NCBI GenBank assembly: GCA_035325705.1
Contig: DAOKZI010000004.1
Span: 62,001-126,000, forward strand
Source: Ga0077536 sp035325705
GTDB lineage: Bacteria; Pseudomonadota; Gammaproteobacteria; Ga0077536
Direction of reading: 5' to 3'
DNA: 64,000 nt
Under the pieces are notes generated by a model, which was not told the origin of the DNA, searched no databases, and saw only the letters and a list, made by a program, of their open reading frames with translations. The translations under genes were made by a program, and so were the position numbers. Positions 36,441 through 44,838 of the stretch are shown piece by piece; the first letter of the stretch is position 1; the number at the start of each line of letters is the position of its first letter.

Positions 36441-38099
36441 ATGACGCTCATCCAGGGAACGGAGCTGCCGGCCTCCTCGACAGATACGCGAACCGAGCAC
36501 GCGATGGAACTCAGCGATACCGCCCTCCTGAACGTCCGCGGCCGCCAGCTCGACCGGCTGCTGCGCGAGAGCAGACTCGAGTGCAGTACCGGCATGGTCG
36601 GCCTCGCGCTCGCGGTCCTCGCCCTGCTGGGCCACCTCGCGCAGGGACCACTGTTCGGCTGGGCGGGTCTCACCGCGGCGACCTACGCCGCCCGCTATGC
36701 CGTGCTCGGCGCCTATCGCCGCGCCAGCAGCACGGCGCAGATGCAGTCGCGCTGGCAGATCCTGTTCGTCGCCACCCTGCTCGGCACCGCGCTCGCCTGG
36801 GGCGGCATGACGGCCTGGGTCGCGGCCGCCCGCGGCCTGATCGTCGGTGCGCCGCTGCTGCTGCTCGCCATCGCGGTCAGCATCGCGACCGTCACGCTGC
36901 TCGCCGGCTCCCTGCCCAGCGCGCTCGCGAGCACGCTGGGCACGCTGCTGCCGCCGGTCTTCGGTCTGCTGCTGCTCGGCAACCGCGAGGGGCTGCTCGT
37001 CGCCGTGGCGCTGGTCTTCGTCGGCGTCGTGAGCCTGCTCGGCGCCCGGCTGCTGCACCAGCGCCTGTGGGAAGCCTCGCTGCTCCACGGCGAGAACGAG
37101 CAGCTCCGCGGCTACCTGGATCAGCGTCGCGATCAAATCGAAAAGCTGCACGTCGAGCTGAAGACCACGCAGAGCAAGCGCGAGCAGGTCGAGCAGAGCC
37201 TGCGCCGCAATGCCGCGGATCTGGGCCTCGTGCAGGGCAAGGCCAAGGCGCTGGCCGAGACGCTGGAGCGCATTTCTCCGCTGGATCAGGTCACCGGCCT
37301 CGACAACCGCCGGCATTTCGACCAGACCTTCGACGCGGAATGGCGGCGCGCCGCGCGCGACGGCAAGCCGGTGGCGATGCTGATCGTCGAGGTCGACGAC
37401 TTCGAGACCTATGTCGAAACCTATGGCCGCCAGTCCGCCGACGTGCTGCTCAAGCGCATCGGCCAGACCCTGAAAGGCTTCGGCCGCCGCGCCGGCGACA
37501 CGGCCGGGCGCTACGACGACTCGCGGCTCGCGCTGATCCTGCCCGGCTGCGACGCGCGCAATGCGACGCGCATCGCCGAGGCGCTGCGCAAGCGCGTCGA
37601 GAGCCAGCACATCGCGCACGCGCAGGCGCGCGGGCGCAGCTCGCTGACCGTGCACCTCGGCGTCGCGATGCTCAAGCCCACGCGCTCGATGCTGCCGGCC
37701 GAGCTGGTCAAGCGCGTCGAGGCCGCGCTGTACGAGGCGCGCTTCCAGGGCGGCAACAAGGTCGTCGCCTATCAGCCGCTGAACAAGCTGCGCCTCGAGC
37801 GCTGGGATCTGTCGATCGACGGCGTGCTCAGCGAGCAGTCGCTAATCCAGAAATTGCTGGTGTGGGGCTATGACACGCACAAGGAGCTGCTGCAGCCGGG
37901 CGGCAGCGTCGAGCCACGCATCCTCACCGAGGAGCTGGTGCTCGCGACCCTGGGCGGCGATCTGAAGATCGACGTCGAAGGCCATACCATGACGCTCAAG
38001 GCCGGCGACTGCGTGTTCGTGCCGGCCGGCGTCGAGGCCGGCATGGAGGTCGTCGGCGCCAAGCCCGTCATGAAGTTCACCGCCGCCCGGCATCGCTGA
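36441..38099 (+). CDS. Membrane protein with degenerate GGDEF domain fused to a C-terminal cupin
   Basis: About 552 residues: a multi-span membrane region (roughly residues 40-200), a coiled coil (LDQRRDQIEKLHVELKTTQS), a GGDEF-type domain (DQVTGLDNRRHFDQTFDAEW, about 290-440) and a C-terminal cupin (LGGDLKIDVEGHTMTLKAGD, FVPAGVEAGMEVV). The GGDEF signature is replaced by DDSRL (AGRYDDSRLALILP) and the metal-site DVD region reads EVDDFE, so diguanylate cyclase activity is not expected; it more likely binds nucleotide or acts as a scaffold. The cupin lacks the usual metal-binding His pair. Starts at 36420, 36441 (GGAA 8 bases before) and 36501 are possible. This architecture is unusual. Confidence 0.83.
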   Translation: MTLIQGTELPASSTDTRTEHAMELSDTALLNVRGRQLDRLLRESRLECSTGMVGLALAVLALLGHLAQGPLFGWAGLTAATYAARYAVLGAYRRASSTAQMQSRWQILFVATLLGTALAWGGMTAWVAAARGLIVGAPLLLLAIAVSIATVTLLAGSLPSALASTLGTLLPPVFGLLLLGNREGLLVAVALVFVGVVSLLGARLLHQRLWEASLLHGENEQLRGYLDQRRDQIEKLHVELKTTQSKREQVEQSLRRNAADLGLVQGKAKALAETLERISPLDQVTGLDNRRHFDQTFDAEWRRAARDGKPVAMLIVEVDDFETYVETYGRQSADVLLKRIGQTLKGFGRRAGDTAGRYDDSRLALILPGCDARNATRIAEALRKRVESQHIAHAQARGRSSLTVHLGVAMLKPTRSMLPAELVKRVEAALYEARFQGGNKVVAYQPLNKLRLERWDLSIDGVLSEQSLIQKLLVWGYDTHKELLQPGGSVEPRILTEELVLATLGGDLKIDVEGHTMTLKAGDCVFVPAGVEAGMEVVGAKPVMKFTAARHR

Positions 38100-38205
38100 A
38101 CGCCCGGACGCCAGCATCATCGATGCCTCCGGACATTCCGGGAATCGCAGTGACGCCCAGTCCGCCCAATCACGACCGCTTCAACCGTCCAGGAGACTCT
38201 CCCGC

Positions 38206-38877
38206 ATGAACCGTTTGCTGTGGGCCGTCGCCGGCCTTCTCGCCGTCGCCCCCGCCACCGCCCAGGAAGCGCTGCTCAAATCCGATGCGCAAAAGAGCAG
38301 CTATGCGATCGGCCTGACCACCGCGCAGAGCATCGTGCGCCAGGGCGTGCCCCTCGAGTACGAGTCCTTCGTGCTCGGCGTGCGCGACGCGCTGGACGGC
38401 ACGACGCCGCGGCTGACGCAGGAGGAATTCCAGGCCGCTTTGGCCAATGCGACGCAGTCGGTGCAGGGTCGCTTCAAGGAACAGGCCCAGGCCAACCTCA
38501 AGGCGGGCCGCGAGTTTCTCGCCAAGAACAAGACCGCGGAGGGCGTGACCGAGCTGTCGAGCGGCCTCCAGTACAAGGAGCTGCGCAAAGGCGCGGGCAA
38601 GCACCCGCAGGCGGGCGACACCGTGGTCGTGCACTACACGGGCACGCTGCTCGACGGCACCGAGTTCGACAGCTCCAAGCGCCGCGGCGAGCCGGCGGAG
38701 ATCAGTCTCGGCAGCGTGATCCGCGGCTGGCAGGAAGCGATCCCGCTGATGACGGTGGGCTCGCGCTGGCAGGTGTTCATTCCGCCGCAGCTCGCCTACG
38801 GCGCGAAGGGCGCGGGCCCGATCGGCCCCAACGAAACCCTGATCTTCGAGATCGAGCTGCTCGACATCCGGAAATGA
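38206..38877 (+). CDS. FKBP-type peptidyl-prolyl isomerase, FkpA/Mip-like
   Basis: A 223-residue periplasmic folding helper. It has a signal peptide (MNRLLWAVAGLLAVAPATAQ), an N-terminal dimerising helical domain (KSSYAIGLTTAQSIVRQG, then a long helix with NLKAGREFLAKNKTAEGV) and a C-terminal FKBP domain (GDTVVVHYTGTLLDGTEFDS, SLGSVIRGWQEAIPLM, PQLAYGAKGAGPIGPNETLI). RBS GGAGA precedes the ATG. It stands alone and converges on rnd. Confidence 0.94.
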   Translation: MNRLLWAVAGLLAVAPATAQEALLKSDAQKSSYAIGLTTAQSIVRQGVPLEYESFVLGVRDALDGTTPRLTQEEFQAALANATQSVQGRFKEQAQANLKAGREFLAKNKTAEGVTELSSGLQYKELRKGAGKHPQAGDTVVVHYTGTLLDGTEFDSSKRRGEPAEISLGSVIRGWQEAIPLMTVGSRWQVFIPPQLAYGAKGAGPIGPNETLIFEIELLDIRK

Positions 38878-38878
38878 G

Positions 38879-38896
38879 CGGGCGCCGCGGCGCCCG
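38879..38896. terminator. Perfect GC palindrome between converging FKBP and rnd genes
   Basis: Arms 38879-38886 and 38889-38896 (CGGGCGCC with GGCGCCCG) are perfectly complementary and fill the 22-bp gap between the two stop codons. It probably serves as a bidirectional terminator, although no T-run is present. Confidence 0.6.
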
Positions 38897-38899
38897 GCG

Positions 38900-40021
38900 T
38901 CACGGCTGACAGAGATCCTCGCGGCGGTGCCGGCCGCGCAGCGCGAGCAGCTCCTCGCCGACCACGATCGCGCGCCAGCCGCTCGCGAAGCGCGGCGGCG
39001 TCTCGCCCCAGAAGAGCTGCTCGAGATCGCGCCGCGCGGCGAGCAGGGTCGGCGCGACCTTGGCCGCCGCCGCGCGCTCGCGCACGAGCTGCTGGCATTC
39101 GGCGAGCAGGCGATTGCCCTCGGGCGTCAGGCGCGGCGCGCGCGGCGGCAAGGCCGGCGAGCTCAGCGCGGGATCGCTGCAGATCGCGAGCAGCCGCTCG
39201 CCGTGCCGGCGCACCGTCGCCGGCGGCAGGCCTTGGAGCTCGGCCAACTCCGCGATCCGCTGCGGCTGGCGGCGCGCGAGCAGCAGCAGGAGATCGTCGC
39301 GCAGGATCCAGTTGCGCGGCCGATCGGCGCTGCGCGCCAGGTCTTCGCGCCATTCGGCGAGCGCCGCCGCCACCGCGAGCGCCCGGCCTTCGAGCTGCGT
39401 CAGGCCCTTCACGCGCTGCCACGCCGGCACCGCGTCGTCGCGCCCGTTGCGCAGACGCGCGCACTCTTCCTCCAGCCAGCTCATCTTGCCCTGGGTCTCG
39501 AGCTCGTTCGCCATCGCTTCCCACACCGGCGGCAGGTAAATCACGTCGAGCGCCGCATAGCGTAGCTGCTCGGCGCTGAGCGGCCGCTGCGACCAGTCGG
39601 TGCGCGTCTGCGACTTGTCGATGACGACCCCGCAGTACTGCTCGACGACGGCGGCATAGGCGATCTGATCGGACAGGCCCAGCAAGGCCGCCGCGATCTG
39701 CGTGTCGACGAGCGGCTGCGGCGTGCCGGTCACCAGCGGGCCGAGGACTTCGAGATCCTGACGCGCGGCGTGCATCAGCTTGGGCTGGCGCGTCGCGGCG
39801 AGCCAGGCGCCGAGCGCGGGCAGATCGAGATCGGCCAGCGGATCGATGCACCAGGCGCCGTCGGGCGTCGCGATCTGCAGCAGACAGAAGCGCGGGTAGT
39901 AGGTGTCGACCCGCATGAACTCGGTGTCGATCGCGAGCTGCGGCGCCCGCTCGATGGCTTCGAGCGCCTCGGCGCAGGCCGCGCGCGTGGCGACGAGCCG
40001 TACGGCCTCAGCTCCGGACAC
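38900..40021 (-). CDS. rnd: Ribonuclease D
   Basis: A 373-residue 3'-5' exoribonuclease that trims tRNA precursors. The DEDDy exonuclease residues are visible: AIDTEFMRVDTYYPRFCLLQ (D and E), HAARQDLEVLGPL (D) and LRYAALDVIYLPPV (Y and D). A C-terminal HRDC region follows (LARRQPQRIAELAELQGLPP, LTPEGNRLL). GTG at 40021 is the start. It is divergent from prc. Confidence 0.95.
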   Translation of the reverse strand: MSGAEAVRLVATRAACAEALEAIERAPQLAIDTEFMRVDTYYPRFCLLQIATPDGAWCIDPLADLDLPALGAWLAATRQPKLMHAARQDLEVLGPLVTGTPQPLVDTQIAAALLGLSDQIAYAAVVEQYCGVVIDKSQTRTDWSQRPLSAEQLRYAALDVIYLPPVWEAMANELETQGKMSWLEEECARLRNGRDDAVPAWQRVKGLTQLEGRALAVAAALAEWREDLARSADRPRNWILRDDLLLLLARRQPQRIAELAELQGLPPATVRRHGERLLAICSDPALSSPALPPRAPRLTPEGNRLLAECQQLVRERAAAAKVAPTLLAARRDLEQLFWGETPPRFASGWRAIVVGEELLALRGRHRREDLCQP

Positions 40022-40203
40022 GGCGCTCGCCGATGGCCATCCGGTGTGCGGATCGAGCTGTAGGCAGGAGGCGGACTGCGGTCCTGGTCACGGGATTTTC
40101 CGGCGTTTGCGATGGTCGGATACGCTACACTATCGAACCATATCGACCCAAGCCGGTCGATCTCCGCGAGCTTCCGAACGAACCCCTGGGTGCGATTCAC
40201 CGT

Positions 40204-42390
40204 ATGAAAAGACGTATCGCCGGCGCCCTGCTCGCCGGACTCCTGGCGCTGATCGGCGAAGTCCAGGCGCTGGCCCCGACCGTCGCCCTCGATGCACTCA
40301 CGCCGCAACCCGAACACCGCCGCGCGACGCGTCTCATCACTCACTTCATCGCGAACTATCACTACAAGAAAGCACCGCTGGACGACGCGCTGTCGCAGGT
40401 CATCTTCGACAACTACTTGAAGGCGCTCGATCCCACGCGCAGCTATCTGCTGCAGTCGGACATCGACGAGTTCGGTGCCTTCGCCACCGAGCTCGACGAC
40501 GATTTGCGCAACTCCGATCTGCAGACCGTCTTCGATCTCTTCGTGCGCTTCCGCGAGCGCGTCGAAGCGCGCATGCCCAAAGCGATCGCGCTGCTCGACA
40601 AGCCCTTCGACTTCACGATCGACGAGACTTTCGACTTCGATCGCGAAGACGCGCCGTGGGCGAAAAGCGAGGCCGAGCTCGACGAGCTGTGGCGCAAGCG
40701 CGTGAAGAACGACGTGCTGTCGCTGCGCCTGGCAGGCCGCAAGGACGAGGCGATCAAGGACACGCTGCGCAAGCGCTACGAGGGCCTGATGCGCCAGACC
40801 GCGCAGTACAACAGCGAGGACGTGTTCCAGACCTTCATCAACGCCTACACCACGGCCATCGATCCGCACACGGCGTATTTCTCGCCGCGCACCTCCGAGA
40901 ACTTCAAGATCCGGATGAGCCTGTCGCTGGAAGGCATCGGCGCCGTGCTCCAGAGCGACAACGAATACACGGTCGTGCGCGAGATCGTGAAGGGCGGTCC
41001 CGCCGATCTCAGCAAGAAGCTGCACGAGGGCGACCGCATCATCGGCATTGCGCAGGGCGCGGACGGCGAGGTCGTTGACGTCGTCGGCTGGCGGCTCGAC
41101 GAGGTCGTCGATCTGATCCGCGGGCCCAAGGGCTCCGTCGTCCAACTGCAGGTGCTGCCGAAAGGCGCCGGCCCCGACGGCCCGCCGCGCAAGCTGAACC
41201 TCACCCGCAACACGATCCAGCTCGAAGAGCAGGCCGCGCAGAAGAAGGTGCTCGAGGTCGGCAAGGGCGAGCACGCGCGGAAGATCGGCGTCATCGAGGT
41301 CCCGACCTTCTACATGGACTTCGAAGGCCGCATGAAGGGCGACGAGAACTATCGCAGCACCACGCGCGACGTGCGCCGGCTGATCGGCGAGCTGCAGAAG
41401 GAACAAGTGCAGGGCCTCATCATCGATCTGCGCGGCAACGGCGGCGGCTCGCTGTCCGAAGCCACCGAGCTGACGGGCCTGTTCATCGACAGCGGCCCGG
41501 TCGTGCAGGTGCGCAACTCGCAGGGCCGCGTGCAGCTCGAGCGCGACACCGAGGATGGCGTCGCCTATACCGGCCCGCTCGCGGTGCTGGTCGATCGCAA
41601 CAGCGCGTCGGCCTCCGAGATCTTCGCCGCCGCGATCCAGGACTACCGGCGCGGGCTGGTGCTCGGCGAGCCGACCTTCGGCAAGGGCACGGTGCAGAAC
41701 CTCGTCGATCTCAACCGCTTCGACGAGGAGTCGAACGGCAAGCTCGGCCAGCTCAAGGCGACCATCGCGCAGTTCTTCCGCGTCGAGGGCGACAGCACGC
41801 AGCATCGCGGCGTAGTGCCCGACATCGAGTTCCCCAGCGGCTTCAGCACCAAGGATCAGGGCGAGCGCGCGCTGAAGAACGCGCTGCCTTTCGCTCACAT
41901 CGCGGCCGTGCGCTTCGCGCCCGCGCTGCCCTCGCTAGGGCCCGTCGCCGCGCTGCGCGAGCGTCACGACGAGCGCATGAAGAACGACAAGGCCTATCGC
42001 GCGCTGCTCGCGCAGGAGCACGCGATACAAGAGGCCGCGGATCGCAAGTCCGTGTCGCTGCTCGAGTCCAAGCGCCGCGCCGAACACGAGAAATCGCGCC
42101 GCGAACAGCGGGCGCGCGAGAACGAGATCCGCGTCGCCCACGGCCTCGCGCCGCTGCCGGCCGAGCCGGAGCCGGAATCCGGCGACGAGGATCTGCTCGC
42201 CGGCGAGGACGGCAGCGGCCGGGACAAGGACAATCCCGAAGACTTCGACGTCGTGCTCGAGGAAGCCACGAAGGTGCTCGGCGACTACCTCGATCTCTCA
42301 CGCAAGCAACAGCCCGCGAGCCGGCTGGCCGCCGGCCGCCTCGAGCAACCCGCGGCAGCGCCTGCCGACGAGGCCGCGCAGCTACGCTGA
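40204..42390 (+). CDS. prc: Tail-specific protease (C-terminal processing peptidase)
   Basis: A 728-residue periplasmic S41 protease that degrades proteins with nonpolar C-termini and processes PBP3. It has a signal peptide (MKRRIAGALLAGLLALIGEV), an N-terminal helical region, a PDZ domain (SLEGIGAVLQSDNEYTVVRE, GDRIIGIAQG), and the catalytic Ser in DRNSASASEIFAAA with the Lys in TFGKGTVQNLVDL. The C-terminal part matches the Tsp-specific region, and then a charged tail continues. An open frame extends upstream to 40033 but ATG 40204 gives the signal peptide. Divergent from rnd. Confidence 0.95.
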   Translation: MKRRIAGALLAGLLALIGEVQALAPTVALDALTPQPEHRRATRLITHFIANYHYKKAPLDDALSQVIFDNYLKALDPTRSYLLQSDIDEFGAFATELDDDLRNSDLQTVFDLFVRFRERVEARMPKAIALLDKPFDFTIDETFDFDREDAPWAKSEAELDELWRKRVKNDVLSLRLAGRKDEAIKDTLRKRYEGLMRQTAQYNSEDVFQTFINAYTTAIDPHTAYFSPRTSENFKIRMSLSLEGIGAVLQSDNEYTVVREIVKGGPADLSKKLHEGDRIIGIAQGADGEVVDVVGWRLDEVVDLIRGPKGSVVQLQVLPKGAGPDGPPRKLNLTRNTIQLEEQAAQKKVLEVGKGEHARKIGVIEVPTFYMDFEGRMKGDENYRSTTRDVRRLIGELQKEQVQGLIIDLRGNGGGSLSEATELTGLFIDSGPVVQVRNSQGRVQLERDTEDGVAYTGPLAVLVDRNSASASEIFAAAIQDYRRGLVLGEPTFGKGTVQNLVDLNRFDEESNGKLGQLKATIAQFFRVEGDSTQHRGVVPDIEFPSGFSTKDQGERALKNALPFAHIAAVRFAPALPSLGPVAALRERHDERMKNDKAYRALLAQEHAIQEAADRKSVSLLESKRRAEHEKSRREQRARENEIRVAHGLAPLPAEPEPESGDEDLLAGEDGSGRDKDNPEDFDVVLEEATKVLGDYLDLSRKQQPASRLAAGRLEQPAAAPADEAAQLR

Positions 42391-42443
42391 GCCGGCGGCG
42401 CCGCTCACCGCCGGCGCCAGCGCCGCGATCCCGGTGCCGTCGT

Positions 42444-42520
42444 GGCCCGGGTGCCGCGCGGAACCCGGGACTCTTCGGAGATCTCGCTCCGGGTTTCGCT
42501 ACGCTGCATCCGGGCTACGA
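42444..42520. repeat. Degenerate A1 repeat pair between prc and the deacetylase
   Basis: GTGGCCCGGGTGCCGCGCGG at 42440 on and the inverted CTACGCTGCATCCGGGCTAC at 42500-42519 are diverged A1 halves around about 30 bp. This is the only repeat in a spacer between genes of the same plus-strand direction. Confidence 0.75.
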
Positions 42521-42654
42521 CGCGTCAGATGCACCCCCCGACTGCGGATATCCCCACGAAACTCCGGCACACCGGCCGCTCGAGTTTGTAGTGATTCACG
42601 GAGCAGTTCTTTAGCATGGGCGCAACGCAGTTTCCGGCCCGCGCCGAGGCCCGC

Positions 42655-43605
42655 ATGTCGACCGCCTTCGTCTACGATCGCCAATTCCTCGAGCACGATA
42701 CCGGCGCCGGCCATCCCGAGCGTCCCGCGCGTCTGACGGCGGCGCTGGCGCGGCTGCAGGCCGCGCCGTGGTTCGAGCGCCTGCAATGCGTGACGGCGGC
42801 GCCGGCCGATCTCGCCTGGATCGAGACCACGCATCGGCTGGACTACATCCGGCGCGCGGCCGAGGCCTGCCGCAGCGGCCAGCCTTTCCTGGACACGCCG
42901 GACGTGGCGATATCGGCACGCTCCTTCGAGGTCGCGACGCTCGCCGTCGGCGCCGCGCTCGCGCTCGCCGACGAGGTGATCGCCGGCCGCAGCGCCAACG
43001 GCTTTGCGCTGCTGCGCCCGCCCGGCCATCACGCCGAACGCGATGCCGCGCTCGGCTTCTGCCTGTTCAACAACGTCGCGATCCTCGCCCGCTATCTGCA
43101 GCGCCATCACGGGCTCGACAAGATCGCGATCGTCGACTGGGACGTGCATCACGGCAACGGCACGCAGCACAGCTTCGAGGAAGATCCTTCCGTGCTCTAC
43201 GTGAGCCTGCACCAGTATCCCTACTATCCCGGCACCGGCGGCGCCGGCGAGATGGGCACCGGCCGCGGCCGCGGCGCGACCCTGAATTGTCCGATGCCGG
43301 CGGGCGCGACGGACAGCGCCTACGAGCTCGCCTTCAGCGAGCAGGTGCTGCCGCATCTGGCGCTGTTCAAACCCGAGGCGATCCTCGTGTCCGCCGGCTT
43401 CGATGCGCACCGCGACGATCCGCTCGCCGACGTACAGCTATCCACCGCCTGCTACGGCTGGATGACGGCGCGGCTGATGGAGATCGCCGAGCACTATGCC
43501 GGCAATCGCGTGCTGTCGCTGCTCGAGGGCGGCTACCACCTCACGCGCACGTCCGAATGCGTGGAGCGGCACGTCGGCGTGCTCGCCGGCGCGCTGCGCG
43601 ACTGA
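42655..43605 (+). CDS. Histone deacetylase family protein (acetylpolyamine amidohydrolase-like)
   Basis: A 316-residue zinc amidohydrolase of the HDAC/AcuC/APAH superfamily, removing acetyl or similar groups from small amines or proteins. Motifs: FLEHDTGAGHPERPARL, RPPGHHAERDAALGFCLFNN (the His-His pair), IVDWDVHHGNGTQHSF (zinc ligands), VSAGFDAHRDDPLADV and LLEGGYHLTRT. ATG at 42655 follows GAGG and starts at the usual family N-terminus; an in-frame ATG at 42616 would add 13 residues. The natural substrate cannot be told. Confidence 0.92.
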   Translation: MSTAFVYDRQFLEHDTGAGHPERPARLTAALARLQAAPWFERLQCVTAAPADLAWIETTHRLDYIRRAAEACRSGQPFLDTPDVAISARSFEVATLAVGAALALADEVIAGRSANGFALLRPPGHHAERDAALGFCLFNNVAILARYLQRHHGLDKIAIVDWDVHHGNGTQHSFEEDPSVLYVSLHQYPYYPGTGGAGEMGTGRGRGATLNCPMPAGATDSAYELAFSEQVLPHLALFKPEAILVSAGFDAHRDDPLADVQLSTACYGWMTARLMEIAEHYAGNRVLSLLEGGYHLTRTSECVERHVGVLAGALRD

Positions 43606-43833
43606 GACGGCACAGGGAGGATGGCGGGGCCGATGCAGCGCTCGCGCAGCCGGCCCTTGCTCGACGTCGTGGGGATTCGGGCGCTCCTATCTCGCGCCCA
43701 GCACTGCCCTAAGTCCGCGATCGCGCGCGGCGCTGACGGGCACGCTGGCCGCGCTGGGCACGGGCACCGCGCTCGGCGCGCGGCTGCGGCCGCTTGGCCG
43801 CCGCGGCCGTGACGCGCGGCGCGCGCGCCTCGA

Positions 43834-44163
43834 CTACTTCCGGGCGGCACACGATGCGCACACCGCAGTGAGCGGCAAGGCCGCGCGGCGCTCCGCGCCT
43901 ATCGGCTCGCCGCAGTCCGCGCAGTCGTCGTAGGTGCCGGCGGCGACGCGCGCGAGCGCCGCGTCGATCGCCGCCAGCTCGCCGCGCAGGCGCACGCCCA
44001 AGGCCTCGACCACTTCGTCGTTCTCGCGTTCGACGGCCTGTTCCGCGAAGTCCTGGGACAAGGCTTCGAGCCGATGCTCGCCGTGCGCATGCACGCGGGC
44101 GAGCCGCGCGGTGAGCTCGTCGCGCAGCGCGTACAGACGCTGTGCACTCGCCGTTCCGGTCAT
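43834..44163 (-). CDS. DksA/TraR-family zinc-finger protein, short form
   Basis: A 109-residue protein with an N-terminal helical pair (LRDELTARLARVHAHGEHRL) and a C-terminal four-Cys zinc finger, CADCGEPIGAERRAALPL then VCASC, with Cx2C-x17-Cx2C spacing as in DksA/TraR. It is shorter than DksA (about 150 residues), and the coiled-coil tip Asp residues are not evident, so it may modulate RNA polymerase differently. It lies 35 bp after the CBS gene on the same strand; the two are likely an operon. Confidence 0.85.
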   Translation of the reverse strand: MTGTASAQRLYALRDELTARLARVHAHGEHRLEALSQDFAEQAVERENDEVVEALGVRLRGELAAIDAALARVAAGTYDDCADCGEPIGAERRAALPLTAVCASCAARK

Positions 44164-44198
44164 GGGCTACTCCTCGTGCGCGACGCCGCCCACGGCCG

Positions 44199-44669
44199 TC
44201 AGCGTCGCGCGTTGTCGGCCCGCCACTGCGCGGCGACGAGCCGGAAGAGATCGGATTCCGTGATCACGCCGACCAGTCCCCCGCCGGCCTCCAGCACCGG
44301 CAGACCGCCGACTTTGTGCTCGAGCATCAGTTCGGCCGCGTGGCCCAGCGTGTCCGCCTCGTAGATCGCCACCGGATCGCGGTGCATCGCGACGCCGACG
44401 GTGATGCGATCGAGATCCTGCATCACCGTCGCGAAGTCGGCCCCGTGACCGAGCTCCGTCGGCTTGGCTTCGAGGATGTCGCTGCGCGTGATGATCCCGA
44501 CGAGCTTGCCGCGTTCGACCACGGGCAGGCGCCGGATACCGCGCAGACACATCGTCGAATAGGCCTGCGCCAGCGTGTCGTAAGGCGATGCGCTCGCCAC
44601 CGGCCGCGACATGCAGTGTCCGACGAGCCGATGCGCGAGGGTATTGGAGTCGGCAGAATTCCCAGCCAT
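44199..44669 (-). CDS. Tandem CBS-domain protein
   Basis: A 156-residue protein made of two CBS domains: CMSRPVASASPYDTLAQAYS with GIRRLPVVERGKLVGIITRS, and AMHRDPVAIYEADTLGHAAE with KVGGLPVLEAGGGLVGVITE followed by SDLFR. Such pairs bind adenine nucleotides and sense energy state. No other domain is present. It is the first gene of the pair with the DksA/TraR-like protein and is divergent from the RND efflux genes. Confidence 0.9.
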   Translation of the reverse strand: MAGNSADSNTLAHRLVGHCMSRPVASASPYDTLAQAYSTMCLRGIRRLPVVERGKLVGIITRSDILEAKPTELGHGADFATVMQDLDRITVGVAMHRDPVAIYEADTLGHAAELMLEHKVGGLPVLEAGGGLVGVITESDLFRLVAAQWRADNARR

Positions 44670-44838
44670 GGCCTTAGCGTAGCATCCCGTCCCCGGATCG
44701 CGTTGACTTGGATCAGCGCGCTCCGCGCGGGACGTCCGCGATCCCGGATGCTAGACTCGCGGCCCCGGTACGGTGCGTCTCACCGCGTGCATGCGCGGCG
44801 GCCGACGCGCGCATGCGTCAAGTCGGAGATCCGCTGCA

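Noticed and set aside
36441..38099. Active diguanylate cyclase
   Set aside because: The GGDEF motif is replaced by DDSRL and the metal-site Asp by Glu, so catalysis is not expected.
39775..41898. A 707-codon antisense frame over rnd and prc
   Set aside because: Composition-driven open frame; rnd and prc have clear catalytic motifs and cover it.
43606..43833. Possible small gene between the deacetylase and the DksA-like gene
   Set aside because: Short frames (for example 43621-43812) lack an RBS, family features and normal composition; I see no supported feature and no repeat here.
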